A stretch of DNA of 64,000 bases, taken from assembly GCF_034424175.1 (NCBI RefSeq), contig NZ_CP139986.1, positions 1,798,001-1,862,000 of the forward strand. The letters run 5' to 3'. The position numbers were made by a program, and so were the translations under genes. The stretch comes from Kluyvera intermedia. Lineage in GTDB: Bacteria > Pseudomonadota > Gammaproteobacteria > Enterobacterales > Enterobacteriaceae. The notes below the pieces were generated by a model. It was not told where the DNA came from, did not search any database, and worked only from the letters and a program-made list of their open reading frames with translations. This document shows positions 44,273 to 52,135 of the stretch, piece by piece; position 1 is the first letter of the stretch; each line of letters begins with the position of its first letter.

Positions 44273-45325
44273 ATGCAAACACTGACTTCACTGTTGGCGT
44301 CGATCCCTGAGATGGACAACGCCGCGATGGCGCGTGCACAGCAACATATTGATGGGCTTCTTAAACCGACTGGCAGCCTTGGTCGTCTGGAATCGCTGGC
44401 GGTACAACTGGCGGGGATGCCTGGGCTTCACGGCACGCCACAGGTCGATAAAAAAGCCATTCTGGTGATGTGCGCCGATCACGGCGTATGGCATGAAGGG
44501 GTGGCGGTCTCGCCGCAAATCGTCACGGCTATTCAGGCCGCCAATATGACGCGCAACAATACTGGTGTCTGCGTGCTGGCGGCCCAGGCTGGGGCGCAGG
44601 TACACGTGATTGACGTCGGCATAGATGCCGAACCGATCCCGGGGCTGGTGGACATGAAAATGGCGCGCGGCAGCGGCAACATTGCACAGACCGCCGCGAT
44701 GACCTCAGAACAAGCGCAGGCGCTGCTGCTGTCGACCATGAACTATACCCGAAGCCTTGCGGAGCAGGGCGTCACGCTGTTTGGCGTGGGGGAACTGGGC
44801 ATGGCAAATACGACGCCAGCCGCCGCGGTCGTGAGCGTCCTCACCGGCAGTGCCCCGGAAGCGGTGGTCGGTATTGGCGCTAACCTGCCGCCATCACAGC
44901 TTCAGCACAAAGTGGATGTCGTCACCCGTGCAATTGAACGCAATCAACCGGACGCGAGCGATGGCCTGGACGTGCTGGCAAAAGTCGGTGGGTTTGACCT
45001 GCTCGGCATGACCGGCGTGATGCTTGGCGCAGCCTCTTGTGGCCTGCCGGTGGTTCTGGATGGTTTCCTCTCCTATGCCTCTGCGCTGGCGGCTTGTCAG
45101 ATTGAACCCGGCGTTAAACCGTACCTCATCCCATCCCACTTCTCGGCAGAGAAAGGGGCGAGGATTGCGCTTGAACATTTAGGTCTGGTGCCTTACCTGA
45201 ATATGGATATGCGACTTGGCGAGGGCAGCGGTGCGGCGATGGCAATGCATATCGTTGAATCTGCCTGTGCGATGCATAACCGTATGGGGACGCTGGCAGA
45301 CAGTAATATTATTTTACCTTCATAA
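44273..45325 (+). CDS. cobT: Nicotinate-nucleotide-dimethylbenzimidazole phosphoribosyltransferase CobT
   Basis: Makes alpha-ribazole phosphate from dimethylbenzimidazole. ATG 44273 gives 350 residues starting MQTLTSLLASIP as in relatives; the upstream extension overlaps cobS in another frame and is rejected. Signature blocks are KPTGSLGRLE, MCADHGVWHEGV, GELGMANTTPAAA and the catalytic-glutamate region RLGEGSGAAMAM. Only cobUST are present here, so the operon supports cobinamide salvage. Corrin-ring (cbi) genes are not in this window. Confidence 0.96.
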   Translation: MQTLTSLLASIPEMDNAAMARAQQHIDGLLKPTGSLGRLESLAVQLAGMPGLHGTPQVDKKAILVMCADHGVWHEGVAVSPQIVTAIQAANMTRNNTGVCVLAAQAGAQVHVIDVGIDAEPIPGLVDMKMARGSGNIAQTAAMTSEQAQALLLSTMNYTRSLAEQGVTLFGVGELGMANTTPAAAVVSVLTGSAPEAVVGIGANLPPSQLQHKVDVVTRAIERNQPDASDGLDVLAKVGGFDLLGMTGVMLGAASCGLPVVLDGFLSYASALAACQIEPGVKPYLIPSHFSAEKGARIALEHLGLVPYLNMDMRLGEGSGAAMAMHIVESACAMHNRMGTLADSNIILPS

Positions 45326-45471
45326 TACGTAGGCTGAGCCGGGGCTTGTCCTCGGCTATTCTGAGACGACCTTTTCTTTTACCCCCCAAAATCTTCCTTA
45401 CACGCAACGAAAGACGCTGAATGGTTTACAGTTATAAAAGCCGCTGCGTGGCTTAAGCTGAGGGAGTAACT

Positions 45472-46047
45472 ATGCGACGCCTTTTCTTGCCTGTCTGGAT
45501 TGCCCTGTTGTTCAGCACCTTTTCGCTTCGAGCTGAGCCTGGCGTGTATGGCGAACAACGTATTAGCCGCTGGTGGAATGCGTGGACTGACGATGTTTCC
45601 CAGACCTGGGAACAGCCCGACCGCTATGACCTGTATGTGCCTTTTTTGAGCTGGCATGCTCGCTTTATGTATGACAAAGAAAAAACGGATAATTACAACG
45701 AGATGCCGTGGGGCGGTGGCCTGGGCGTATCGCGGTATAACGAAGAGGGTAACTGGAGCGCACTGTTTGCCATGATGTTTAAAGATTCCCATAACGAATG
45801 GCAGCCTGCGATGGGCTACGGCTGGGAGAAGGGATGGTATCTGGATGATGCCAAAGATTTCCGGTTCGGGTTGGGCGCCGCTGCGGGAATTACGGCACGC
45901 GATGATTTTGCCAACTATGTGCCGCTGCCGTTTATTTTCCCGCTGTTCTCCGCAGGCTACAAACGAGTGACCCTCCAGTTCACCTATATTCCAGGTACTT
46001 ACAATAACGGTAACGTGTTATTTGCCTGGATGCGGTTCGGTTTTTAA
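45472..46047 (+). CDS. pagP: Lipid A palmitoyltransferase, PagP family
   Basis: An outer-membrane beta-barrel acyltransferase that moves palmitate from phospholipid to lipid A, raising resistance to cationic peptides. It has 191 residues with a signal peptide ending about Ala21. Catalytic residues are present: His62 in SWHARF, and Asp105-Ser106 in FKDSHNEW. Gly117 in GYGW corresponds to the residue that sets acyl-chain length in E. coli PagP. The C-terminus TYIPGTYNNGNVLFAWMRFGF ends in the aromatic residue typical of barrel proteins. Similarity to E. coli PagP is clear but moderate, and the site differs from the usual crcB/cspE locus, so it could be a second copy. Confidence 0.92.
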   Translation: MRRLFLPVWIALLFSTFSLRAEPGVYGEQRISRWWNAWTDDVSQTWEQPDRYDLYVPFLSWHARFMYDKEKTDNYNEMPWGGGLGVSRYNEEGNWSALFAMMFKDSHNEWQPAMGYGWEKGWYLDDAKDFRFGLGAAAGITARDDFANYVPLPFIFPLFSAGYKRVTLQFTYIPGTYNNGNVLFAWMRFGF

Positions 46048-47009
46048 AGGGTGATCACTTTTTTTGCCACCGCGTTAGAGAGCACCAGAAGAGAGAAGAG
46101 TACCGAAGTGATAAACGTGAGCACGATAAGCATGAGTTTAGTGGTCAGGGATGTCACCGGTATCAATGCCGTCAGCAGGTGAAAAACCGAATAGTGCAGG
46201 ATATAAACCCCGGTCATCGTTTTGCTGATGGCGGCAAGTATGGCCTCTTTGAACTCGGCGTTACGGCGAAAACGGACGCCGTTTGCCGCAATCACCAGCG
46301 CGATAATCAGGATATAGATCTGTGAGCCGGTCAGAATAAAGGCATTTCGGTCTGCCTTGAATAAAGCGAAAAAGAAATGACGTTCGTAGAACCAGGTGAA
46401 CAGATAAATAAACGGGATGGTGATAACCGCCGCCCTGACCACATTTTTGCGGCTTATCCACTGCGCAATTTGCGGATCGCAAAACAGCTGCCCCGTCAGA
46501 TAAAACAGCAGCCATGTCCACAGGCGGTACTGCGGCGACAACGAGAAAACATGCTCGTCAGGGTACAGCGCTGACAGTAGATCGTAGCCGTAAGAAAAAA
46601 GCAGCAGGCCAACAATCACGCCACCAAAAAGCCGACGCCGCTGGCTTAACCACTCGACGACCGGATGGAAGGTATAGATAACCACAAAGGCGAAGACAAA
46701 CCACGGCTGGATTAAATACCCGCGCTGATATGGCTCCCACAGATAATAGAGCGTGACCCAGAACAGAAAAACGATGATCAAGCTTTTGATTTTATCAAGC
46801 TGCCAGCGGGTGCTGTGGCGGGACTGCCCGTCAAGATAGCCCGCAACGACAAAAAACAGCGGCGTGGCGATGGTCGAAATAAAGGTTAAAAACCCTAGGA
46901 TCCAGTGATAGTCATAATCGTAGTGATCCCAGGTATTGTAGATAGTGAAAAACGTCACCGCTGTCATGCATCCCAGCGTTTTAATGATATTCAGCCCAGT
47001 TGCATTCAT
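46044..47009 (-). CDS. Acyltransferase-3 family membrane protein
   Basis: A 321-residue protein with about ten predicted membrane segments and the layout of the acyltransferase-3 family (OafA/WecH group), which O-acylate surface sugars or other membrane-associated substrates. The typical N-terminal (I/L)...H active-site motif is weak: the first segment reads LGCMTAVTFFTIYNTWDHY. PLFFVVAGYLDGQS matches the conserved second block, and TGVYILHYSVFHLL resembles the C-terminal block. It overlaps the RND gene upstream by 4 bases and pagP by 4 bases at its end. It is probably the last gene of the RND operon. The substrate is unknown. Confidence 0.75.
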   Translation of the reverse strand: MNATGLNIIKTLGCMTAVTFFTIYNTWDHYDYDYHWILGFLTFISTIATPLFFVVAGYLDGQSRHSTRWQLDKIKSLIIVFLFWVTLYYLWEPYQRGYLIQPWFVFAFVVIYTFHPVVEWLSQRRRLFGGVIVGLLLFSYGYDLLSALYPDEHVFSLSPQYRLWTWLLFYLTGQLFCDPQIAQWISRKNVVRAAVITIPFIYLFTWFYERHFFFALFKADRNAFILTGSQIYILIIALVIAANGVRFRRNAEFKEAILAAISKTMTGVYILHYSVFHLLTALIPVTSLTTKLMLIVLTFITSVLFSLLVLSNAVAKKVITL

Positions 47010-50000
47010 TGTTGTTCTGTATTGTCCTTACGATGGAAGCACGCATATATAACCGGAAGTACCAGCAGCGTGAGGATTGTAGCAAACCCAAGTCCAAACA
47101 TAATCACAACAGCCATGCTTTGGAAGAAAACATCCAGCAAAAGCGGGGCCAGGCCGAGCACGGTGGTAAAGGCGGTTAATAGAATAGGGCGCAGACGTGA
47201 AGTGGCCGCATACAGGATGGCATCATGCTGAATTTTTTGCTCTTTTTGCTGTTCAATCTCTTCGACCAGCACAATACCGTTGCGAATCAGCATCCCGCTG
47301 AGACTCAACAGTCCAATCAGCGCCATGAAGCCAAAGGGGATCCCGGTGATTAAAAAGCCCGGCGTCACTCCTATCAACGCTAACGGAACGGTCAGCCAAA
47401 TGGCGATCGCATTTTTCACCGAGCTGAACATCAAGACGGTAATGACAAACATCACCAGATACCCTAACGGTAACGTGGTAAACAGCCCCTGTTGCGCTTC
47501 GCGGGAATTTTCGGCGTCGCCTCCCCATTCAATATGATAACCCTGGGGTAGGGCGAGGGCGTCGATTTGCGGCTTCACGCGGGCGAGAATATCCCCGGAT
47601 GTTTGCTGGCTTAACGGATTGGGATCGGTCTGAACGGTTAGCACCCGCATGCGGTCGCGGCGCAGAATCAGCGGGTCTTCCCACTCCAGCGAGAACCCGC
47701 TAACCACATTACTCAGCGGAATATATTGTTGCCGACTCTGACTCCACACCAGGACGTTATTGAGATGATTTGCATCCTGGCGTTCACTTTCCGGTGGGCG
47801 AACAATAACCGGTAGCAGGTCGCTGCCTTCGCGATAAAGCCCGGCACGGCTACCGGAGAAATTCATCTCCAGCGCGTTGTCCACATCCTGTTTATCCACG
47901 CCCAGCTCGCGACCTAAAGCGGCAACATATTGCGGCCTGATGACTTTGCTGCGGTTCTGCCAATCATTTCTCACGCTGTCGGTGGCCGGATCGCGGCTGA
48001 GAATATCATCAACCTGGCTGGCAATCAGGCGCAGCTTATCGGGGTCTGGCCCCTTAATGCGTACCTCAATAGCGCTGTCGCCAGAAGGGCCAAACATCAC
48101 CCGCTTGGTGCTGGCATTGACCTGCGGATAATGACGCGCAATATACTCGTCAACGTGGCGGGTGAGCGGGGAGATATTACGCTGGTCATCCATTCGCACC
48201 ATGATTTGTGCATAGTTGCTGTATTGGCGCTGCCCGCTGTAGGTCAGAATAAAACGCATACTGCCCTGACCAATGGTCGATACCGTGGTTACCACGCCGG
48301 GCTGTCCATTGATGGTTTTTTCGATATCGCTGGTCATCTTTTCGGTCCATTGAATATCAGTACCGTAAGGCAGCCAGAGGTCGACAAAGAAAATTGGCGT
48401 ATTTGACGATGGGAAGAAGTTTTGGCGTACTGAACCAAATCCCCAGACAGACGCGGCTAGCAGTGCGGCCATGACCACAAGCGTTGGTGCTTTATGCTGT
48501 AATAGCGTATTGAGCAGGCGCTGATAGAGACGATAAAACGGTTTGTTATAAGGATCGGTATCGGGACTTTTTTCCGGCGTATTGTCATTTTTGAACAGCC
48601 ACCACTTAATCAACACCGGCGTGATGGTAAGCGCTGAAAACCAGCTCAACATCAGCGAAATCAATAGGACCTGGAACAGGGATTTACAGTACTCTCCGGT
48701 GGAGTCCTGCGACAACCCGATAGGTGCAAACGCCAGAATAGCGATAATCGTCGCCCCCAGCAGCGGCAGCGCCGAGCGGCGGATAATGTAATTTACGGCA
48801 GTTAAAAGCGATGAACCCTGCTGGCGGGCAATCAGCACCCCTTCGACAATCACGATAGCGTTATCGACCAGCATACTGAGAGCGATGATCAGCGCTCCCA
48901 GTGAGATACGCTGTAGCTCAATGCCCCACAGGTACATGATAAGCAACGTTCCCAGCACGTTGAGCGCCAGCGAGAAGGCGATAATAATCCCGCTGCGCAC
49001 GCCCATAAAAATAAGCAGTACGCCGATAACAATGGCCAATGCCATCAGGAAGTTAACGATAAATCCATTCACCGAATGCCCGACTTCTGCGGCCTGATCG
49101 TAAAACAGATCGATATGGATCCCCGCCGGTTTTTCTGCCGACATCTGCTTGAGCTTCGCCTCCAGCGCATGTCCTACGTCGATAACGTTAACGCCTGGGA
49201 TAAAGGAGACACCCATGGTGACGGCTTTTCGACCATTAGCATGGTAAATACTGGAAGGGGATTCATTTAGCCCGCGTGACAGGGTAGCGATATCACGCAG
49301 GCGCGTCGCGGCACCCGCACCTGAAGGGGTGATAATCAGGTCGGCCAGTTCATTAATATTTTCAAACTCACCGGTAGGATGCAGGCGAATGGACTCGGTT
49401 CCTGACGTTATTTCTCCCGCGCTGGAGACCACATTCAGGCGGGCCAGCAGCGTGGAGAGTTGCGTCAGCGTAATACCGCGCGCGGCCATTTTGGTCAGGG
49501 AAATATCAATATTGATCTGCTGCTGTTGCGCACCGCCAATCGCCACTTTTCCAACCCCGGGCACCAGAACCAGCTCGCGACGCAATTGTTCGGCATAGCG
49601 CACAAGCTCAGGGTTACTAAACTCGTCCCCTGATAAGGCAAAGAAAAAGCCAAACACATCGCCAAAATCGTCATTCACAAAGGGGGTAACGACACCCGGT
49701 GGAAACTGACGGGAGGCATCACCGACGCGGCGGCGCAGTTCATCCCAGATTTGTGGCAATTCATCGGAATGATGGTGCGAGGCAATATTGACGGTGATTT
49801 GTGATAAGCCGTTGGACGAAATCGAACTGACGTTATCCAGGTAGGGTAATTGCTGAAGCGCATTCTCTAGCGGCAGGGTGACTTCTTCCTCCACCTGTTG
49901 GGCAGAGGCACCGGGATAATGAGTGATGACAACTGCAGTTTTAATGGTAAAGGCGGGGTCTTCCAGCCTGCCAATATTCAACAGCGCGAAGATTCCCCCT

Positions 50001-50068
50001 ACGCCAAGCAGAAGAATCGTCAGCCAGACGCGGATCGGGTTATCAATAAACTGGCGGGAGATGTCCAT
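47006..50068 (-). CDS. RND-family efflux transporter, inner-membrane subunit
   Basis: A 1020-residue resistance-nodulation-division permease with twelve membrane segments in two repeats and two large periplasmic loops (about residues 30-335 and 560-860). The first helix is preceded by IDNPIRVWLTILLL. In the transmembrane proton relay, AcrB Asp407-Asp408 correspond to Asp402-Asn403 (LVDNAIVIVE) and AcrB Lys940 corresponds to Arg929 (LIRNGIVLVEE), so the relay is unlike that of AcrB. It overlaps the adaptor gene by one base. No outer-membrane channel gene is nearby, so TolC may be used. The substrate cannot be read from the sequence. Confidence 0.9.
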   Translation of the reverse strand: MDISRQFIDNPIRVWLTILLLGVGGIFALLNIGRLEDPAFTIKTAVVITHYPGASAQQVEEEVTLPLENALQQLPYLDNVSSISSNGLSQITVNIASHHHSDELPQIWDELRRRVGDASRQFPPGVVTPFVNDDFGDVFGFFFALSGDEFSNPELVRYAEQLRRELVLVPGVGKVAIGGAQQQQINIDISLTKMAARGITLTQLSTLLARLNVVSSAGEITSGTESIRLHPTGEFENINELADLIITPSGAGAATRLRDIATLSRGLNESPSSIYHANGRKAVTMGVSFIPGVNVIDVGHALEAKLKQMSAEKPAGIHIDLFYDQAAEVGHSVNGFIVNFLMALAIVIGVLLIFMGVRSGIIIAFSLALNVLGTLLIMYLWGIELQRISLGALIIALSMLVDNAIVIVEGVLIARQQGSSLLTAVNYIIRRSALPLLGATIIAILAFAPIGLSQDSTGEYCKSLFQVLLISLMLSWFSALTITPVLIKWWLFKNDNTPEKSPDTDPYNKPFYRLYQRLLNTLLQHKAPTLVVMAALLAASVWGFGSVRQNFFPSSNTPIFFVDLWLPYGTDIQWTEKMTSDIEKTINGQPGVVTTVSTIGQGSMRFILTYSGQRQYSNYAQIMVRMDDQRNISPLTRHVDEYIARHYPQVNASTKRVMFGPSGDSAIEVRIKGPDPDKLRLIASQVDDILSRDPATDSVRNDWQNRSKVIRPQYVAALGRELGVDKQDVDNALEMNFSGSRAGLYREGSDLLPVIVRPPESERQDANHLNNVLVWSQSRQQYIPLSNVVSGFSLEWEDPLILRRDRMRVLTVQTDPNPLSQQTSGDILARVKPQIDALALPQGYHIEWGGDAENSREAQQGLFTTLPLGYLVMFVITVLMFSSVKNAIAIWLTVPLALIGVTPGFLITGIPFGFMALIGLLSLSGMLIRNGIVLVEEIEQQKEQKIQHDAILYAATSRLRPILLTAFTTVLGLAPLLLDVFFQSMAVVIMFGLGFATILTLLVLPVIYACFHRKDNTEQQ

Positions 50069-51153
50069 TAAAGCCCTCTCTCACGCGTCCAGATCCGTAC
50101 CGGCTGCTTTGCATGCAATTCACCGACGCCAGCCGCAACTACGCGCTCCCCGGCGGTCAGTCCGCGGGTAATAATGATCCCTTCGTTGCTGACTTGCCCT
50201 ACGCTGACCTTGCGGTCTTCCAGATGTAATGTGTCGCCTTCGCCGATGACGACCCACACGTGGGGCTCATTGCGTGGGCTGTTATCCGGGTTAAAAACAG
50301 CCTCAACGGGCACGACCAGCGTCTGGCTGCCCACACCGGCTGGAAGGTTGGCAAGATTAATGGTGACGGTACCGCTAACGCCTCCGACGGCGGGGAAGTC
50401 GTCTGGGCGTGGCATGGTTAAAATTACCTGCCAGGTGAGCGTATTGCTGTCACTGCTACCGGAGTGTTCTTTGTAGACGGCGTTAAATTCTCGACCGGGG
50501 AAAGCGTTAATTTTGACGACAGGCTGATATTGCGCGTTGCGGATATCCAGCGTCTTGAATAGGTTTTCCGGGAGGCTAAACACCACATCCAGCAGATCCG
50601 TGCGGGTCAATGTCACAATAGGCTGACCGGCCGAGACAACCTGATGATTGCGCACATGCACGCTCGCTAACGTCCCACCAAACGGGGCGATAAGCGTCAT
50701 CTGGTTCAACTCTTCCCGGGCAATCTGCAGCGCGGCATTTGCCGAGTCGCGGCTGGCTCGCTGCACATCCATTTCGGCTTTGGATATCGCCTGGCGGCCG
50801 GAAAGTGTCTGGAAACGGTCGAACTGTCGCTGGGCCAGAGTCGCCGCCGTTTGTCTGTCATTGACGCGCTGTTGGGCTTCACGGGCGTTTAACCGGGCAA
50901 GCTGCTGCCCTTGCTTGATTGTCGCGCCCTGGCGGATGTCGAGGACTTCAATCTGGCCAGCACGTTTAAAGGAGAGGTCGGTGGCATCCCCGGATTCAAT
51001 GCGTGCCGGGAAGACACGCTGCTGCGCGTTACCCGCTTCTACGGCCTGTGCGACTTTGACCATTCGTGGCTGGGGCGCGGCCTGTTCAACTTTAGGGTCA
51101 CATGCCGTGAGCGTGAAGATGATGAGAGGTAAAAGACAGACGCAACGGTTCAC
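50068..51153 (-). CDS. RND efflux periplasmic adaptor lipoprotein (MFP)
   Basis: A 361-residue HlyD/AcrA-family adaptor. GTG 51153 is chosen because it follows GGGGG with good spacing and leaves a short lipoprotein signal ending in the lipobox LTAC, so the mature N-terminus is lipidated Cys. ATG 51192 is an alternative that adds 13 residues. The order of domains is barrel-sandwich half motif (RAGQIEVLDIRQGATIKQGQQLARL), helical hairpin, second half motif (TLIAPFGGTLASVHVRNHQVV), beta-barrel and membrane-proximal domain (ITRGLTAGERVVAAGVGEL). It is translationally coupled to the permease. Confidence 0.9.
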   Translation of the reverse strand: MNRCVCLLPLIIFTLTACDPKVEQAAPQPRMVKVAQAVEAGNAQQRVFPARIESGDATDLSFKRAGQIEVLDIRQGATIKQGQQLARLNAREAQQRVNDRQTAATLAQRQFDRFQTLSGRQAISKAEMDVQRASRDSANAALQIAREELNQMTLIAPFGGTLASVHVRNHQVVSAGQPIVTLTRTDLLDVVFSLPENLFKTLDIRNAQYQPVVKINAFPGREFNAVYKEHSGSSDSNTLTWQVILTMPRPDDFPAVGGVSGTVTINLANLPAGVGSQTLVVPVEAVFNPDNSPRNEPHVWVVIGEGDTLHLEDRKVSVGQVSNEGIIITRGLTAGERVVAAGVGELHAKQPVRIWTRERGL

Positions 51154-51211
51154 TGTATGCCCCCAATAAATAACGGTTTTATCAATTGTCATTACCCGAG
51201 TTAAAGGGAGG

Positions 51212-51322
51212 CTATTCCGCCAGCGCCGAGACGACCACATAGGTAAATAAACCGATCGCAGTGCAGGCGACAATGGCAAGCATAATAAAAAAACCAAGAC
51301 GTATCAGGCTATAACCGAACAT
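51212..51322 (-). CDS. 36-residue single-pass membrane peptide upstream of the RND operon
   Basis: A small frame, ATG 51322 to TAG 51212, that encodes a peptide starting MFGYSLIRLGFFIML and ending YVVVSALAE. Residues 9-33 form one hydrophobic helix with a positive charge (Arg8) at its N-terminal side, as in small inner-membrane proteins. GGAGAAGTGA before the start is a strong ribosome-binding site. It ends 58 bases before the adaptor start and is on the same strand, so it is probably the first gene of the operon. I do not recognise it. Small membrane proteins such as AcrZ are known to bind RND pumps, which makes a partner role possible but unproven. Confidence 0.65.
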   Translation of the reverse strand: MFGYSLIRLGFFIMLAIVACTAIGLFTYVVVSALAE

Positions 51323-51655
51323 TCACTTCTCCATTATCCAGGAGTGTATGACAGAAAATTAATGATAAGTGCCTGTTATTGAGCATAGTCGCAGAAAAAA
51401 TAAAACGTAAATAACCAAATTTAGTGGTGTGTACAGTCATTGGACTACTGATGGCAGTTGCATCAAAAACTTATGAATAACTTTATGATAATTAAAAAGA
51501 TTAACAATGAAGGGCGGATTCTGATATTCCTGTGCTACGTTTAATATCATCAACTTTATTTTCTCATACTCGGTTGTAAAGCATATCTCCTTGCGTTTTA
51601 TACGTTCTCTATTTGTTCAATGACTATCATATTGGTTATAAAAAGGATGCTCGCT
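51323..51655. other. Divergent AT-rich control region between the RND operon and usp
   Basis: About 330 bases without a gene. It must hold promoters for the minus-strand RND operon and for the plus-strand usp/ATPase genes. A loose hexamer pair for the minus direction (TTTACG, 18 bases, TATGCT) lies near 51390-51420. No operator palindrome is convincing. Confidence 0.5.
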
Positions 51656-52088
51656 ATGTATAAAAATATTCTTGTTCCGGTGGATGTCTACGAGACTAGC
51701 CTTGCAGACAAAGCGTTACAGCATGCGCAGTTCCTGGCGCAAAGCGCATCGGGCAGAATCCATTTACTGCATGTCATTCCCCGATTCTCGCCCGAACTGA
51801 CTCGCGGCTTTATTTCAGATGCGCGAAAAATGGATGAATATATGATGAATAATTCGAAAGAAAAACTGGCTGAGTTAGTTAAAAAAAATCAATCTGTTGC
51901 CAGATGAGGTTCATCTACATATCCGCAGCGGTAATATTCGTGATGAGGTGATAAAGCTCGCCGACGAACTTTCTGCTGATGTGATTCTTGTCGGGTCGCG
52001 CAACCCTAATATTCAAACCCATTTATTAGGATCGGAGGCAGCGAGTATTGTGCGCTACGCGCATGTTCCTGTTTTTGTTGTTCGTTAA
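51656..52088 (+). pseudogene. Universal stress protein (UspG-like), frameshifted
   Basis: Two frames together make one universal stress protein. Residues from ATG 51656 (MYKNILVPVDVYETSLADKAL) read to a stop at 51907, and the continuation (LPDEVHLHIRSGNIRDEV to VPVFVVR) is in the next frame to 52088. The switch is at a run of eight A (51881-51888). With seven A the gene reads through as 143 residues, including the ATP-binding GSRNPNIQTHLLGSEAASIVRYAHVPVFVV motif. This is either an inactivating mutation, a sequencing or assembly error in a homopolymer, or ribosomal slippage. AAGGA precedes the start. The P-type ATPase follows 47 bases on. Confidence 0.85.
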
Positions 52089-52135
52089 TGACATGAGTGT
52101 AAAGGTGATTTCTGATTAAAGCTGAGGAAGGAACG

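Noticed and set aside
51540..51565. Possible FNR box upstream of the usp gene
   Set aside because: Only one half (ATCAA) fits; the other half matches 3 of 5 bases. Too weak to report as a site.
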